DNA of 64,000 bases from Mycobacterium kansasii ATCC 12478 (GCF_000157895.3 NC_022663.1:2232001-2296000), one strand, 5' to 3'. Shown: positions 32,583 to 41,923, numbered from the stretch's first letter. Notes: generated from the sequence alone by a model not told the origin. Numbers and translations: made by a program.

Positions 32583-35009
32583 TCAGGTTGCCGAGTACAT
32601 GGCCGGTGTCCGGCCGATCACGCCGTCGGCTTCCAATTCGGCGATCTCGGCAGCCGGCAGGCCCAGCCCGGTCAGTAACTCGCGATTGTGCTGTCCCAAC
32701 AATGGCGCCGGCTCGGTGTGGAACCGGCAAGGCCCGCCGGACAACCGCATCGGCATGCTGCTGAGCCTAACCGCGCCATTAACCGGGTGGTCGATAACCT
32801 CGAAAAAGCCGCGCGCGACCAGTTGCGCCAGCTCCGGCTGCCGGTGCGGCTGCATCACCTTGGCCACCGGCACACCGGCATTCCACAGCGTTGCGACGAT
32901 CTCATCGCCGCTTCGGGACACACACCATGGCGCCAGATGGTCGTCGATCGCGTCCTCGCGGGCACGCCGGCCGTCGGCGGTGGCCAGCGCGGGGTCCGTT
33001 GCCCAGGAGGGTGATCCGAGCGCGGCGCAGAGATTGTGCCACTGCTCGTCGGTCGCGACCGCGATGGCTACCCAGCTGTCGAGACGGCCGAACTCGTCGA
33101 TATCGGCGGTGCGGTAGAGGTTCTGCGGCACGGCTCCCGGGCCGTGGTTGCCAGTGCGCTGCAGTACTGCCCCGTAGGCCGTGTATTCGATAATCTGCTC
33201 GCCGGCGATGCTCAGTGCCGCATCCACCATTGCCGATTCCACCAGCACGCCCTGGCCGGTGCGGCGGCGGTGCTCGAGCGCCAGCAGCAGCGCGCTGACC
33301 GCATGCACGCCCGAATTGGGGTCACCGACCGAGTACGGCTCGAACGGCGGAAGGTCGGGATAGCCGGTCAGCCAGCTGATTCCGGCCGCGGATTCGATGA
33401 CGTACGCGAATGCCGGATTGTCCCGCCACGGCCCGTCGAGACCGAACCCGGGCATGCGCAGCATCACCACATCGGGACGAATCGATTGGATGGTCGCGAA
33501 ATCCAGGCCCATCTGCTCTATTACCCGGGGCGTGAAGTTCTCCGCGATCACGTCACAGGTCGCGATGAGCCGATGCAACACCTCTCGGCCGCGCGGACTG
33601 CCCAGGTCAAGCGTGAGGTCCTTCTTGTTGCTGTTCAGTGCCGCGAAGATCGGCGACTTCTCCCACCACTGATCCTCGGTCACCGGGATGCCGGCGATCA
33701 GCCGGGTGCCGTCGGGGCGACTTGTGGACTCGATGTGGATGACCTCGGCGCCGAGCATGGCCAGGAAATGCGTACAGCAGGGCCCCGCCCAGAAGGTCGT
33801 CATGTCGAGGACGCGAATTCCGCTGAGCGGCAGCGATGTTGCGGTGACTGCTGGTGATGGCCTGGGAATCGGGCGGATGGACCGGTAACGCTTAGTATGT
33901 TCGCCCAACCGCGGTGCCGGTTCGGGCCGGCGAAGCCGAGCCGGCCACATCCGATACGGATGACCCGGCTGCAGGAACCCGTCGCGCGGATTGGTCACGA
34001 AGCAACCACGCTCCCGGAAGTGGTCCAGCGACCCGATGTTCGCGCCGTTGGCCACCGGCGCGTTGGGAATGCGGAACGCTGTCGCGAGTTCCCGGATTTC
34101 GTCGACGGGGCGACTGCGCACCCACGCATAGATCTCGTCGGCGTGGATGTTGGCCTGTTCGGTGATGGACAGCGGTGAGTCCTCGTCGATCCACTCCGGG
34201 CGGCCGACCATCGCACACAGGTCGAACCACTGCTGCGCGGTTCCACATCCGAGGTCCACCAATCCGTCACGCGCCTGCGCCACCCCCGGCACGGTGAGCT
34301 TGCGGGCGTCGCGCCAGGGCCGTCCCAGCATCTCGAAGTACGTCACGGGATAGTAGGTCAGCCCGAGTATCTGGGATTCCAGCATCGACAAGTCGATCAG
34401 TTCGCCAGTCCCACTGTCGATCTGGCGATAACGAGATGCCAGGGTGGCAGCGCTCGCGTATGCCCCGGCCAGATATTCGCCGACCTGGCCGCCGACGAAC
34501 ACCGGCGCCCGGTCCGGGACCCCGCGTCCCAAGCCGACTATGCCACCCGACCACGCCTGCAGGGTGAACTCGGTCGCGGGACGGTCGCGCCACGGGCCTT
34601 CCAGTCCGAAAGGGGTGATCGACGTGACGACGAGGTGCCGATGACGGTGATGCATCTCCTCGGGTCTGAAACGCGCGGCGACCGCCGAACCGGCTGACCA
34701 CACCACCGCGTCAGCCGAGGCCAACAACGTCTCGACCAAGTCGGGGTCGGCCGCGCTGGCGGGATCGGCTACCACGCTGTGCTTGCCGCCGTTCAGGAAG
34801 CTGAACAACGCCCCGTCGGCCCCCGGGTCGATGACGGCTCCCGAAGCAGACCAGGAGCGCAACGGATCACCTTCTGGCGGTTCGACTTTGATGACGTCGG
34901 CGCCGCCGTCGGCCAGCAGTTTGGTGCAGTAGGCGCCCGCGATACCGGTGGACAACTCCACCACCGTGTAGCCGGCCAGGGGCGGCTCGACCGCTGGTTG
35001 TTCCGTCAC
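32583..35009 (-). CDS. Double-domain CoA transferase family III (CaiB/BaiF)
   Basis: 808 residues, about twice the usual 400, made of two complete family III CoA-transferase domains in tandem. Domain 1 starts GYTVVELSTGIAGAYCTKLL and includes GADVIKVEPPEGDPLR; domain 2 starts near residue 395 with LPLSGIRVLDMTTFWAGP and includes GAEVIHIESTSRPDG. Such enzymes move CoA between acids, and fused pairs probably form an internal pseudo-dimer. The start overlaps the enoyl-CoA hydratase-like gene by 4 bases. It likely activates the pathway acid without ATP. Confidence 0.92.
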   Translation of the reverse strand: MTEQPAVEPPLAGYTVVELSTGIAGAYCTKLLADGGADVIKVEPPEGDPLRSWSASGAVIDPGADGALFSFLNGGKHSVVADPASAADPDLVETLLASADAVVWSAGSAVAARFRPEEMHHRHRHLVVTSITPFGLEGPWRDRPATEFTLQAWSGGIVGLGRGVPDRAPVFVGGQVGEYLAGAYASAATLASRYRQIDSGTGELIDLSMLESQILGLTYYPVTYFEMLGRPWRDARKLTVPGVAQARDGLVDLGCGTAQQWFDLCAMVGRPEWIDEDSPLSITEQANIHADEIYAWVRSRPVDEIRELATAFRIPNAPVANGANIGSLDHFRERGCFVTNPRDGFLQPGHPYRMWPARLRRPEPAPRLGEHTKRYRSIRPIPRPSPAVTATSLPLSGIRVLDMTTFWAGPCCTHFLAMLGAEVIHIESTSRPDGTRLIAGIPVTEDQWWEKSPIFAALNSNKKDLTLDLGSPRGREVLHRLIATCDVIAENFTPRVIEQMGLDFATIQSIRPDVVMLRMPGFGLDGPWRDNPAFAYVIESAAGISWLTGYPDLPPFEPYSVGDPNSGVHAVSALLLALEHRRRTGQGVLVESAMVDAALSIAGEQIIEYTAYGAVLQRTGNHGPGAVPQNLYRTADIDEFGRLDSWVAIAVATDEQWHNLCAALGSPSWATDPALATADGRRAREDAIDDHLAPWCVSRSGDEIVATLWNAGVPVAKVMQPHRQPELAQLVARGFFEVIDHPVNGAVRLSSMPMRLSGGPCRFHTEPAPLLGQHNRELLTGLGLPAAEIAELEADGVIGRTPAMYSAT

Positions 35010-35977
35010 TCACCCTTCTTCTTCTTGCGGTTGGGACGCTGCTTCTTGCTGAGCCGCCACTCCGGAGGGAACCGGCTGTCATAGTCCTTGACCGCAGCAC
35101 CGAGCCCTTGTTCGATGGCGTCGTCGAGCATCAGGTCGTCGGAGTCGGCCCGCACACCGCTGCCCATCGATTCGAAGAAACCGCTGAGCAGGCTGCCCAG
35201 ATACTCACCCTGGAACTGCTTCATGATTTCGAAGAACACCTTCTGCATGAACACGGTGTCGTTGGGCCGGTTTCGCGCACACGCCAATGCGTATTTCGCC
35301 ACCTCGGCTTCGAGTTGGTCGCGGGGCACCACGCTGTTGAGGAAGTTGCAGTCATACATCTCCGCGGCGGTGAAAGCCCTTCCGGTGAAGACCATCTCCT
35401 GAAATTTCCGGATGCCCATGGTCTGCGCCCACCACCACATTCGCGGACCCCACCCGTAGTACCGAAACGAAGGATGCCCGAAGAGCGCATCGTCGCTGGA
35501 GATCACCAAGTCAGCGTCGGCGGCCTGATAGAAGTGCCAACCGTAGCAGTAGCCCTTCACCTCCAGGATGCTGATCTTCTTGAAGTCCTGCAGGCCACGA
35601 ATGCCGGAGTTCGGGTTGGCATACCACTGGCTGACCGACGCGCCGTGCCGGAAGGAACCGATCGGTGGATACTTGACTTCGTCTGCGCCGATGCGGAACT
35701 CGGCAAGTCGCGGACCCTGATCCTCCGAATTCATGACGTCCATGAATTCCTCGAGATCGGCACCCGAACCGAGATCCTCTCCGGCACCGCGAATCACGAG
35801 CACCTTGACGTCGTCGTCGATGCTCGCGCGGTGCAGCAGGTCGGCGTAGCGCAACCGGGCGGCGATCGTCGGCGCGTTGAGGTGGCCGGGCCGGTCGAAC
35901 GTGATGGTAGCGATGCGCGTCTTGGCGTCCTTTTCGTAACGAATGACCTTGTCCACCGGTGGATCCGATCCGGCCAT
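35006..35977 (-). CDS. Enoyl-CoA hydratase/isomerase-like protein, atypical active site
   Basis: 323 residues from ATG 35977 (GTG 35992 is also possible, overlapping the upstream stop). The crotonase core is visible: GAGEDLGSGADLEEF and VKGYCYGWHFYQAADADLV, but the second oxyanion motif has GWH in place of GGG, and the usual PExxLG glutamate stretch reads HPSFRYYGWG. A tail of basic residues (KKQRPNRKKKKGE) ends the protein. It is more likely a specialised crotonase such as a C-C hydrolase than a standard hydratase. Coupled to the CoA transferase downstream. Confidence 0.85.
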   Translation of the reverse strand: MAGSDPPVDKVIRYEKDAKTRIATITFDRPGHLNAPTIAARLRYADLLHRASIDDDVKVLVIRGAGEDLGSGADLEEFMDVMNSEDQGPRLAEFRIGADEVKYPPIGSFRHGASVSQWYANPNSGIRGLQDFKKISILEVKGYCYGWHFYQAADADLVISSDDALFGHPSFRYYGWGPRMWWWAQTMGIRKFQEMVFTGRAFTAAEMYDCNFLNSVVPRDQLEAEVAKYALACARNRPNDTVFMQKVFFEIMKQFQGEYLGSLLSGFFESMGSGVRADSDDLMLDDAIEQGLGAAVKDYDSRFPPEWRLSKKQRPNRKKKKGE

Positions 35978-35979
35978 CA

Positions 35980-37107
35980 CTATGCCCGCCACATCGGGCT
36001 GGCCGTCAGCACTTCGGGTCCGTCGGCGGTGATCAACACGGCTTCACGGCCGAACACCGCGCCGATCCCCGGTTCCCAGACGTACCCCGTCACGGCAAGA
36101 ACCATTCCCGGCTCCAATCGTTCGTCGGTCGCTGTCTGCGGTAGCTGTGTGGAGATGAGCGGCGGGTCGAACCCCATGCCCAGTCCCCGCGCCACCGGCA
36201 TCGGCGGGTCCGGCTCTCCGGATGCGGCGTAAGCCGCCAACAGCCCGCGGGCGCCGGCATCCGGTTGACACGCCGCAATCAGCCGGTCCCACAGGCTTTC
36301 CCAGCGCCGGTAAAGAGCCGTGGCGCCGGCACCGCCGCCGGCGGGCCAGGTCCGGCCCACCTCACCGATGTAGCCGCCGGCCAGCACTCCGGCCGAAAAG
36401 GCGACCAAGTCGCCGTCGTGCACGTGACCGTCACGGCTCGCCAGGCGCCACGGGTGATCGCGCGAGGTCACCCAGGCGACGTCCTGATTCGACGGCGTGC
36501 TCACCCCGCCGGCGGCCAGAGCTTCCAACAGCACCGCGGCCAAGAGTTGTTCGCGAACCCCGGGCCGCAACTCGGCTACGGCTGCGGCCAATCCCGATTC
36601 GGCCACCGCGATGGCCTGACGCAACGCGGCCACTTCGTCGTCGGTCTTGATCCGCCGCGCGGCACGCATTGCCAATTCGCCGTCCACCAGTTGAGCATTG
36701 GGAAAAGCCGTCGGCAGCAGGCGCGCGAAAACCGGTGACAGCGCGTCGGTTCCCACCCGCCGGGCGGTCGCGGCGCCCTCGATGCGCTGCAACACCGCAA
36801 TGGTGGTCAGCGGATTCCAGGAGATCCCATACAGGTTCTCGTGGGGGATGTCGTCGGGGACACCCTCATCCCAGGTGCTGAGCAGATGAACGGCGCCCGT
36901 GGCGCGCACCAGCACACACGTCGGGCCGAACGGGCGGGTCCCGGCGACCCACAACTGCGGTGTGCCGGAGACATAACGGACATTGGCCTGGCGACCGAGA
37001 ACCAGGACGTCGAGATCGTGCGCGGCCATCTGCTCCAGCGCCCGTTGCCGGCGCCCCAGGCGCAACGCCCGGTCGTCGGGCAGGACCTCAGTCGGCATAA
37101 GGGTCAT
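35980..37107 (-). CDS. M24 metallopeptidase-like protein with lost metal ligands
   Basis: 375 residues with an aminopeptidase P/creatinase-like two-domain layout. The pita-bread domain is recognisable but the five metal ligands are mostly gone: the first Asp site reads FSAGVLAGGY, the second IGEVGRTW (Glu for Asp), the His site RGLGMGFDPP, and the first Glu site VTGYVW; only the final GREAVLI glutamate remains. The next gene upstream is an intact homologue that overlaps it by 20 bases, so this may be an inactive partner in a heterodimer. Confidence 0.82.
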   Translation of the reverse strand: MTLMPTEVLPDDRALRLGRRQRALEQMAAHDLDVLVLGRQANVRYVSGTPQLWVAGTRPFGPTCVLVRATGAVHLLSTWDEGVPDDIPHENLYGISWNPLTTIAVLQRIEGAATARRVGTDALSPVFARLLPTAFPNAQLVDGELAMRAARRIKTDDEVAALRQAIAVAESGLAAAVAELRPGVREQLLAAVLLEALAAGGVSTPSNQDVAWVTSRDHPWRLASRDGHVHDGDLVAFSAGVLAGGYIGEVGRTWPAGGGAGATALYRRWESLWDRLIAACQPDAGARGLLAAYAASGEPDPPMPVARGLGMGFDPPLISTQLPQTATDERLEPGMVLAVTGYVWEPGIGAVFGREAVLITADGPEVLTASPMWRA

Positions 37108-38308
37108 AGGGATAGTCGGTCAACCGGATCGAGCCCTCCTCGGTGATCACCAGCACCTCTTCGCCGCGGTAGCCGCCGGTGCCGTCCTCCCACACCACCG
37201 GCTCTAAGACCAGCACCATGCCGGGCCGCAGCACGAAGCCTTCGTCGAACTCGTCGCCGAGATCCGTTCCGATCATCGGCATTTCGGCTGCGTTGACGCC
37301 GATGCCATGGCCCAGGTAGAAGTGCGGCAGCCAGGGCCGGACGCCGCCGTTGGCCTGTGTCGCGGCCCGGCTCAACTCGGCGGCGGTGGCCCCGGCGCGG
37401 GCCACGCCCACCACCGCGGCCATGATCTCTCGCCATCTGTCGAACTGCGCCTGCTGGCGCGGCGCCGGGTCCCGGCCGACGATCCAGGTCCGCCCGAAGT
37501 CCGAACAATAACCCCGGTAAGTGATGCTCACGTCGGTCCACAACACGTCGCCCTCGGCCAGTTCCCGCTCGGTGGTGAGCAGCGGCAGCGCCAGATCACC
37601 GTGCGTCGTCCACACGCCCTCGGCCCTGCTCTGCGGCATCACCTGCCAGATCGGTTCAAGCATGCTGGCGGTGGCACCCAACTCGAAGGAGCGGCGTAAA
37701 AATCGTGCCGACAAATCGATTTGGCGAATGCCCGGTGCCAGCGCCCGGTGGACCTCGACCATCGCCTCGTCGGTGATCCGCACCGCGGAGCGGATGCACG
37801 CCAATTCGTCCGGAGTCTTGATCACCTTTGCGGCGCCGACGACGGCGGTGGCGTCCTCGGGAGAGCCGTTGGGGAACAACAAATTGCGGGCTCGCGACAT
37901 GGCGCCGGTCAGTTCGTCGACCGCTATGGTCGCCCCGTTGGGCGTCAGGCCGGCCAGCCGCCGGGCGAAAAGCTCGACACCTTCGTCGAATTCGAGGTAT
38001 ACCGGTCCATGCAGGTGGTCGGACGGCAACTCCGACTCCTGCGAGGCGCCGGCACGAAACGGCAGAAACAGATGCGGCCACTCGTCGCCGGCGAGTACCA
38101 CCGCCACCGGCCGCTCGACGTGGGAGAGTCCGGCGTCGCCCAGTGGCCAACTGGCTCCGGTGGCGTAGACGACGGCACTATTGCCGAGCAGGATCAGCGC
38201 GTCTATTCCGCGTTCGGCCATCGCCCTTCGCAGCCGCACACCGGTTTCCCGGCGCATCCGGGTCAGGTCCGGAGTGTCGGGTATCTGCAACTGCGCTAGC
38301 GTTGTCAC
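37088..38308 (-). CDS. M24 family metallopeptidase (Xaa-Pro peptidase/creatinase-like)
   Basis: 406 residues from GTG 38308, which overlaps the amidohydrolase stop (GTGA). All metal-ligand motifs are present: LWTDVSITYRGYCSDFGRTW (two Asp), YLGHGIGVNAAEMP (His), LEPVVWE (Glu) and RGEEVLVI (Glu). Family members hydrolyse Xaa-Pro bonds, creatine or related C-N bonds; within this catabolic operon a non-peptide substrate is more likely. It is followed directly by its degenerate homologue. Confidence 0.88.
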   Translation of the reverse strand: MTTLAQLQIPDTPDLTRMRRETGVRLRRAMAERGIDALILLGNSAVVYATGASWPLGDAGLSHVERPVAVVLAGDEWPHLFLPFRAGASQESELPSDHLHGPVYLEFDEGVELFARRLAGLTPNGATIAVDELTGAMSRARNLLFPNGSPEDATAVVGAAKVIKTPDELACIRSAVRITDEAMVEVHRALAPGIRQIDLSARFLRRSFELGATASMLEPIWQVMPQSRAEGVWTTHGDLALPLLTTERELAEGDVLWTDVSITYRGYCSDFGRTWIVGRDPAPRQQAQFDRWREIMAAVVGVARAGATAAELSRAATQANGGVRPWLPHFYLGHGIGVNAAEMPMIGTDLGDEFDEGFVLRPGMVLVLEPVVWEDGTGGYRGEEVLVITEEGSIRLTDYPYDPYAD

Positions 38309-39483
38309 CGTTGCAGGCCCAGGAATTCGGTGATGTTGCCGCTGACGATCCGGGCTGCATCGGCCGGCCCGACGGCTTGCACCACCGACGCCAGCGACTT
38401 CTCGGAATAGCCGTAGGTGCTTTCGTTGTGCGGGTAGTCCGAGGACCACATGACCTTGTCGATGCCGATCCGGTCGATCAGCTCCAGCCCCAGCGGGTCG
38501 ACCATGAACGAGGCACTCATGTGCCGGTCCCAGTAATAGCGGATGTCGTGCTCCAGCGGCCGGTTGAACATATGTCGGTAGGACGCCACCAGGTGCTCGG
38601 CGTCTTGCAGTGCCCACGGTACCCAGGCGATGCCGCCTTCGAACCAGCCGATCCGCAACCGCGGGTGCCGGTCCAGGATGCCACCGAAGATGTACTTGGA
38701 GAATGTTTCCCGGAACCCGTCGATGTTGATCATCATCCCGACGACCACACTGTTGAACTCACACGGGCTCTTCGGCGGGGTTTCGCCGATGTGATGGCTG
38801 ACGGGAACACCGGAAGCCTCGATCTCGTCCCACACCGGGCTCATCGAGTCGCTGGCATAGTCGATCGGGTTGCCGTCGTCATCCTTGCCCGGGTTGAGTG
38901 GCATCAGAAACGTCTTGAGCCCCAAAGGCTTCAGCTCGGCCAGGGTGCGCCGCGTTCCCTCCGGATCCCACCAGTTGATCAGCCCGGCGCCGTAGAAGTG
39001 CCCACCCGAACGCTCTTGCAGGTCCGCGATGTACTCGTTGTAGATTCGGAAGGCCAGCTCGCGGAGTTTCTTGTCGGGATAGTGAAACAGCGCCAGGACG
39101 GCATTGGGGAATGCCAGCTCCTTGTCGACGCCGTCGTCGTGCAGCTCTTCGATCCGGGCCTCGATGTTGGTGCTTGCCGCCCCGGGCAGGTCGTCGTATT
39201 GCATGAGTACCGCGCTGAAGTCGCCCGGCAGGAACGATTGGCCCTTGCGCCCCACCTGATAGGCACCGTCCTCGTACCAGATGCGGGGTGCCTTGTCCTT
39301 CAGTTCATCCGGGAAGCGCTCGTAGAAAATGTCCGCGGCCAGCGAGATGTGGTTGTCGGCGGAGAACACCACCGTCCCTTCGGGCAGGCCGGGGTCGGTA
39401 CCCGCGGCGTGTCCGCGGCGATTCTTCGGTGCGCCGAAGCCTTCGGGCGGGTAGAGCGACATTGTGCTGGTTTGAGCCGACAT
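38305..39483 (-). CDS. Amidohydrolase family protein (Amidohydrolase_2)
   Basis: 392 residues from ATG 39483, which has GGAGG 7 bases upstream. FSADNHISLAADIFYERFP is the N-terminal metal-motif region, SHHIGETPP a middle histidine, and MWSSDYPHNESTYGYSEKS the conserved Asp/His near the end. Members are metal-dependent hydrolases or decarboxylases of cyclic carboxylic acids. It starts 32 bases downstream of the P450 stop and its stop overlaps the M24 gene, so it is mid-operon. It resembles the amidohydrolase at 14371-15669 in family only. Confidence 0.9.
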   Translation of the reverse strand: MSAQTSTMSLYPPEGFGAPKNRRGHAAGTDPGLPEGTVVFSADNHISLAADIFYERFPDELKDKAPRIWYEDGAYQVGRKGQSFLPGDFSAVLMQYDDLPGAASTNIEARIEELHDDGVDKELAFPNAVLALFHYPDKKLRELAFRIYNEYIADLQERSGGHFYGAGLINWWDPEGTRRTLAELKPLGLKTFLMPLNPGKDDDGNPIDYASDSMSPVWDEIEASGVPVSHHIGETPPKSPCEFNSVVVGMMINIDGFRETFSKYIFGGILDRHPRLRIGWFEGGIAWVPWALQDAEHLVASYRHMFNRPLEHDIRYYWDRHMSASFMVDPLGLELIDRIGIDKVMWSSDYPHNESTYGYSEKSLASVVQAVGPADAARIVSGNITEFLGLQR

Positions 39484-39515
39484 CGTGGAGCCTCCATTCG
39501 GATCGGCGGAAGTGG

Positions 39516-40775
39516 TCACCAGGTGACCGGCAGTTCGTAGACCCCGTAGGCGAGCCGATCGTGTTTGAACGGGACGTCTTCGACGGGGATGGCCAGCGCG
39601 AGGGTGGGGATGCGCCGCAACAACGTTCGGTAGACGATCTGCAATTCCGCGCGGGCCAGCTGCTGGCCCACGCACTGATGCCTGCCGTACCCGAATGCCA
39701 CATTCCGGTCGGCCCCCGAGCGATGCAGATACAACCGGTCCGGCTCGGTGAACGCGCGCGGATCCCAGTTCGCCGGCGCCAAATCGATGATGATCCCCTC
39801 ACCGGCGCGGATGGTTTCGCCGGCGATGTGGATGTCCTCGAGGGCGACACGGCGCTGGCCCGTTTGGATGATGCTGAGATAACGCAGCAACTCCTCGACC
39901 GCGTTGGCGACGACCTTCGGGTCCTCGGCATCGCGCAATATGGCCGCCTGCTCGGGATGTTCCAGCAGGGCAAGCACACCGAGGCCGATCATGTTCGCGG
40001 TGGTCTCGTGTCCGGCGATCAGCAGGCCGGTACCCAACTGGGCGGCCTCCTTGACACTGAGCTCGCCGGCCCGGACCCGTTCGGCCAGATCGGACACCGC
40101 GTCTTCTTTTTCTCCCAAGGTACTGTCCATCCTGGCCTCGACGAGGCGCGCCAGGTACTTGTGCAGGCTCATCGCACCCTTGACGGTGTCCTCGCCGGTG
40201 GCATACCGCGCCAGACCGACGCTGGCGTGGTGCTGGAACATCCCGGCGTCCTCGTAGGGCACCCCGAGCAGCTGGCTGATCACCAGCGATGGAACCGGCA
40301 GAGCCAGTGCCGCAACGAGATCGGCCGGCTTCGGACCGGCCAGCATCGCGTCGATGTGGTCGTCGGTGATCTGCTGGATGGTCGGACGTAGACCCTCAAC
40401 CCTTTTGAACGTGAACGGCTTTGACAACATCCGCCGGAAACGGGTGTGTTCTTCGCCGTCGGCGGTGAACACCGATCGCGGACGTTTGTGGACGGTCGAC
40501 AGCATGCCGGCGTTCCAGTGCGGAAATCCGGGCAGCCGGTCATCGACACTGACCCGCGAATCGGAAAACAGCTCGCGCACTTGCTCATAACCGGTGATCA
40601 GCCACGGTGTGCTGCCGTCCCAGATCCGCACCCGCGACAGCGGCCCGGCGTTGGCCAGCGCCATCACGCCCGGAGGCGGCGCGAACGGACAGCCCGCGGC
40701 TCGCGCCATCGGATAGTCCGGGATCTCAGGCGCTGCCTCGGGGGCGCTGCTGGCAAGCGTGTCCGACACTGTCAC
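39516..40775 (-). CDS. Cytochrome P450 (CYP105/107-like layout)
   Basis: 419 residues from GTG 40775, overlapping the ferredoxin stop (GTGA). The I-helix LLIAGHETTANMIG, K-helix EELLR and heme loop FGYGRHQCVGQQLARAEL (cysteine about residue 368) match the CYP105/107 type used on macrolides, steroids and xenobiotics. A typical HKRPRSVFTADGEEHTRFRR stretch lies in the C-helix region. It is paired with the ferredoxin just upstream and precedes an amidohydrolase, so it probably carries out the first oxidation in this operon. Confidence 0.93.
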   Translation of the reverse strand: MTVSDTLASSAPEAAPEIPDYPMARAAGCPFAPPPGVMALANAGPLSRVRIWDGSTPWLITGYEQVRELFSDSRVSVDDRLPGFPHWNAGMLSTVHKRPRSVFTADGEEHTRFRRMLSKPFTFKRVEGLRPTIQQITDDHIDAMLAGPKPADLVAALALPVPSLVISQLLGVPYEDAGMFQHHASVGLARYATGEDTVKGAMSLHKYLARLVEARMDSTLGEKEDAVSDLAERVRAGELSVKEAAQLGTGLLIAGHETTANMIGLGVLALLEHPEQAAILRDAEDPKVVANAVEELLRYLSIIQTGQRRVALEDIHIAGETIRAGEGIIIDLAPANWDPRAFTEPDRLYLHRSGADRNVAFGYGRHQCVGQQLARAELQIVYRTLLRRIPTLALAIPVEDVPFKHDRLAYGVYELPVTW

Positions 40776-40966
40776 TCCTCGATGTGGATGGCCATTGCCG
40801 GGCAGGCGGCGGCGGCTTTGCGGGCGCCCTCGGCGTGCTCGGCGGGCGGGTGCGCAGTGAGCAGGATGACCACACCGTCCTCGTCGCGCTGGTCGAACAC
40901 CGCGGGCGCATGCATGACGCAGTTACCGGAGGAGGCGCAAATATCTTGGTCCACAGTCACTTTCAT
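40772..40966 (-). CDS. [3Fe-4S]-type ferredoxin, P450 partner
   Basis: 64 residues from ATG 40966, with AAGGG about 8 bases upstream. Cysteines 10, 16 and 55 (CP) give the one-cluster ferredoxin pattern. It overlaps the P450 start by 4 bases, so the two are coupled. It also starts just after the TetR stop, so the regulator and its target pair form one unit. Confidence 0.92.
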   Translation of the reverse strand: MKVTVDQDICASSGNCVMHAPAVFDQRDEDGVVILLTAHPPAEHAEGARKAAAACPAMAIHIEE

Positions 40967-40977
40967 CTGCCGGCCCT

Positions 40978-41634
40978 TCACTTGCACGCTGTGACGGGGG
41001 CCAGCCACAGGCCCACGATCGCGTCGATGAGTGCGGTGGCCGTAGCCCGCCAGGAAGGCCGGGGCGTCGAGGTTCCGGTCGCCAGAGCACGTTCGAGATC
41101 AGCGCAGGTATGCATCAGCAGGTTCCGGGCCATGAGGTTGCGTTGATAGCGGACGTCGAGCGGTAGATCGGGAAGGCAGCCGTTGATGCCGTCGATCACC
41201 CGAACCAGCGATGGCGAGCTCAGCGCGTCCTTGACGACGATGTTGTGATACGCGGGATCGGTCATCGCCTGGGCGGCGAACCGCGCGTACCACGTGGGAT
41301 TACCCAGAGCCTCGAGATGTTCGGTGAGCGGGCACACCAGGCACGCGACCCAATCGCGCATCGCCGGAGCGTTCGGCAGCTCGGCCACCATCTGCTCGCG
41401 GAGCCGTTCAACCGGCAGCCGGTGCTTCTGCTCGATGGCACGCACCAAGTCGGTTTTGGTGCCGAAGTGATAGCCGACCGCGGCGTTGTTGCCCTGTCCG
41501 GCGGCCTCGCTGACCTGCCGGTTGGACACCGCGAACATGCCGTGTTCGGCGAACAGCCGCTCGGCGGCCGCCAGGATCGCCTCCTGCGTGGAGCTGGCGC
41601 GCTCGCTACGCACGGCCCTCCCGAGACTGGTCAT
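40978..41634 (-). CDS. TetR-family transcriptional regulator
   Basis: 218 residues. The helix-turn-helix FAVSNRQVSEAAGQGNNAAVGYHFGTK at about residues 33-60 is clear and the C-terminal ligand domain has several cysteines. It is the first gene of the minus-strand operon ending at 31778. A 21-bp near-palindrome 29 bases upstream (41663-41683) recurs with two mismatches at 44529-44549 before a separate SDR gene, so it likely controls both. Confidence 0.9.
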   Translation of the reverse strand: MTSLGRAVRSERASSTQEAILAAAERLFAEHGMFAVSNRQVSEAAGQGNNAAVGYHFGTKTDLVRAIEQKHRLPVERLREQMVAELPNAPAMRDWVACLVCPLTEHLEALGNPTWYARFAAQAMTDPAYHNIVVKDALSSPSLVRVIDGINGCLPDLPLDVRYQRNLMARNLLMHTCADLERALATGTSTPRPSWRATATALIDAIVGLWLAPVTACK

Positions 41635-41662
41635 GCCGTCCAGTGAACCGCCCGCCCGGCAG

Positions 41663-41683
41663 TTAAGTCAAGCGCTTGATTTA
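41663..41683. promoter_or_regulatory. Candidate TetR operator, site 1
   Basis: A near-perfect palindrome whose core is TCAAGCGCTTGA, flanked by TTAAG and TTTA, directly upstream of the TetR/ferredoxin/P450 operon. The core resembles the CAAG-N2-CTTG centre of KstR2-type sites, but the adjacent TetR is the simpler candidate binder. The same 21 bases with two changes occur at 44529-44549. Confidence 0.65.
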
Positions 41684-41716
41684 GACCGGCCCGGCTCGGC
41701 TCCGGCGCATATCTGC

Positions 41717-41923
41717 ATGTACGCGGCTTTGGCGCGGCGCGCCGCCGCAGAGGGCATTACGGTGCCCGAGTTGCTGCGCCGGGAGGCCGCCCGGCTGGCG
41801 GCGCGGCCGTCGGTCACCCACTGGCTGGCACGTACCGGGTGGCGGCCCTCGGAGATATCCTCGGCCGAGGTGCTGGCGACGCTGGACGAGTGGCGCGGCG
41901 AGTGGCCCCATGGTGGTCGTTGA
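41717..41923 (+). pseudogene. VapB-like antitoxin remnant
   Basis: 68 residues from ATG 41717. ALARRAAAEGITVPELLRRE and an Ala/Arg-rich helix followed by EVLATLDEWRG match the helical part of VapB-type ribbon-helix-helix antitoxins, but the first DNA-binding strand (usual IQIRDV) has no clear start: in-frame sequence upstream runs back into the TetR operator. It overlaps the toxin-like frame by 14 bases, the normal VapBC arrangement. It is probably truncated at the N-terminus. Confidence 0.55.

Noticed and set aside
37828..39540. 570-codon open frame on the plus strand
   Set aside because: It is antisense to the M24 and amidohydrolase genes and shows no family motif.
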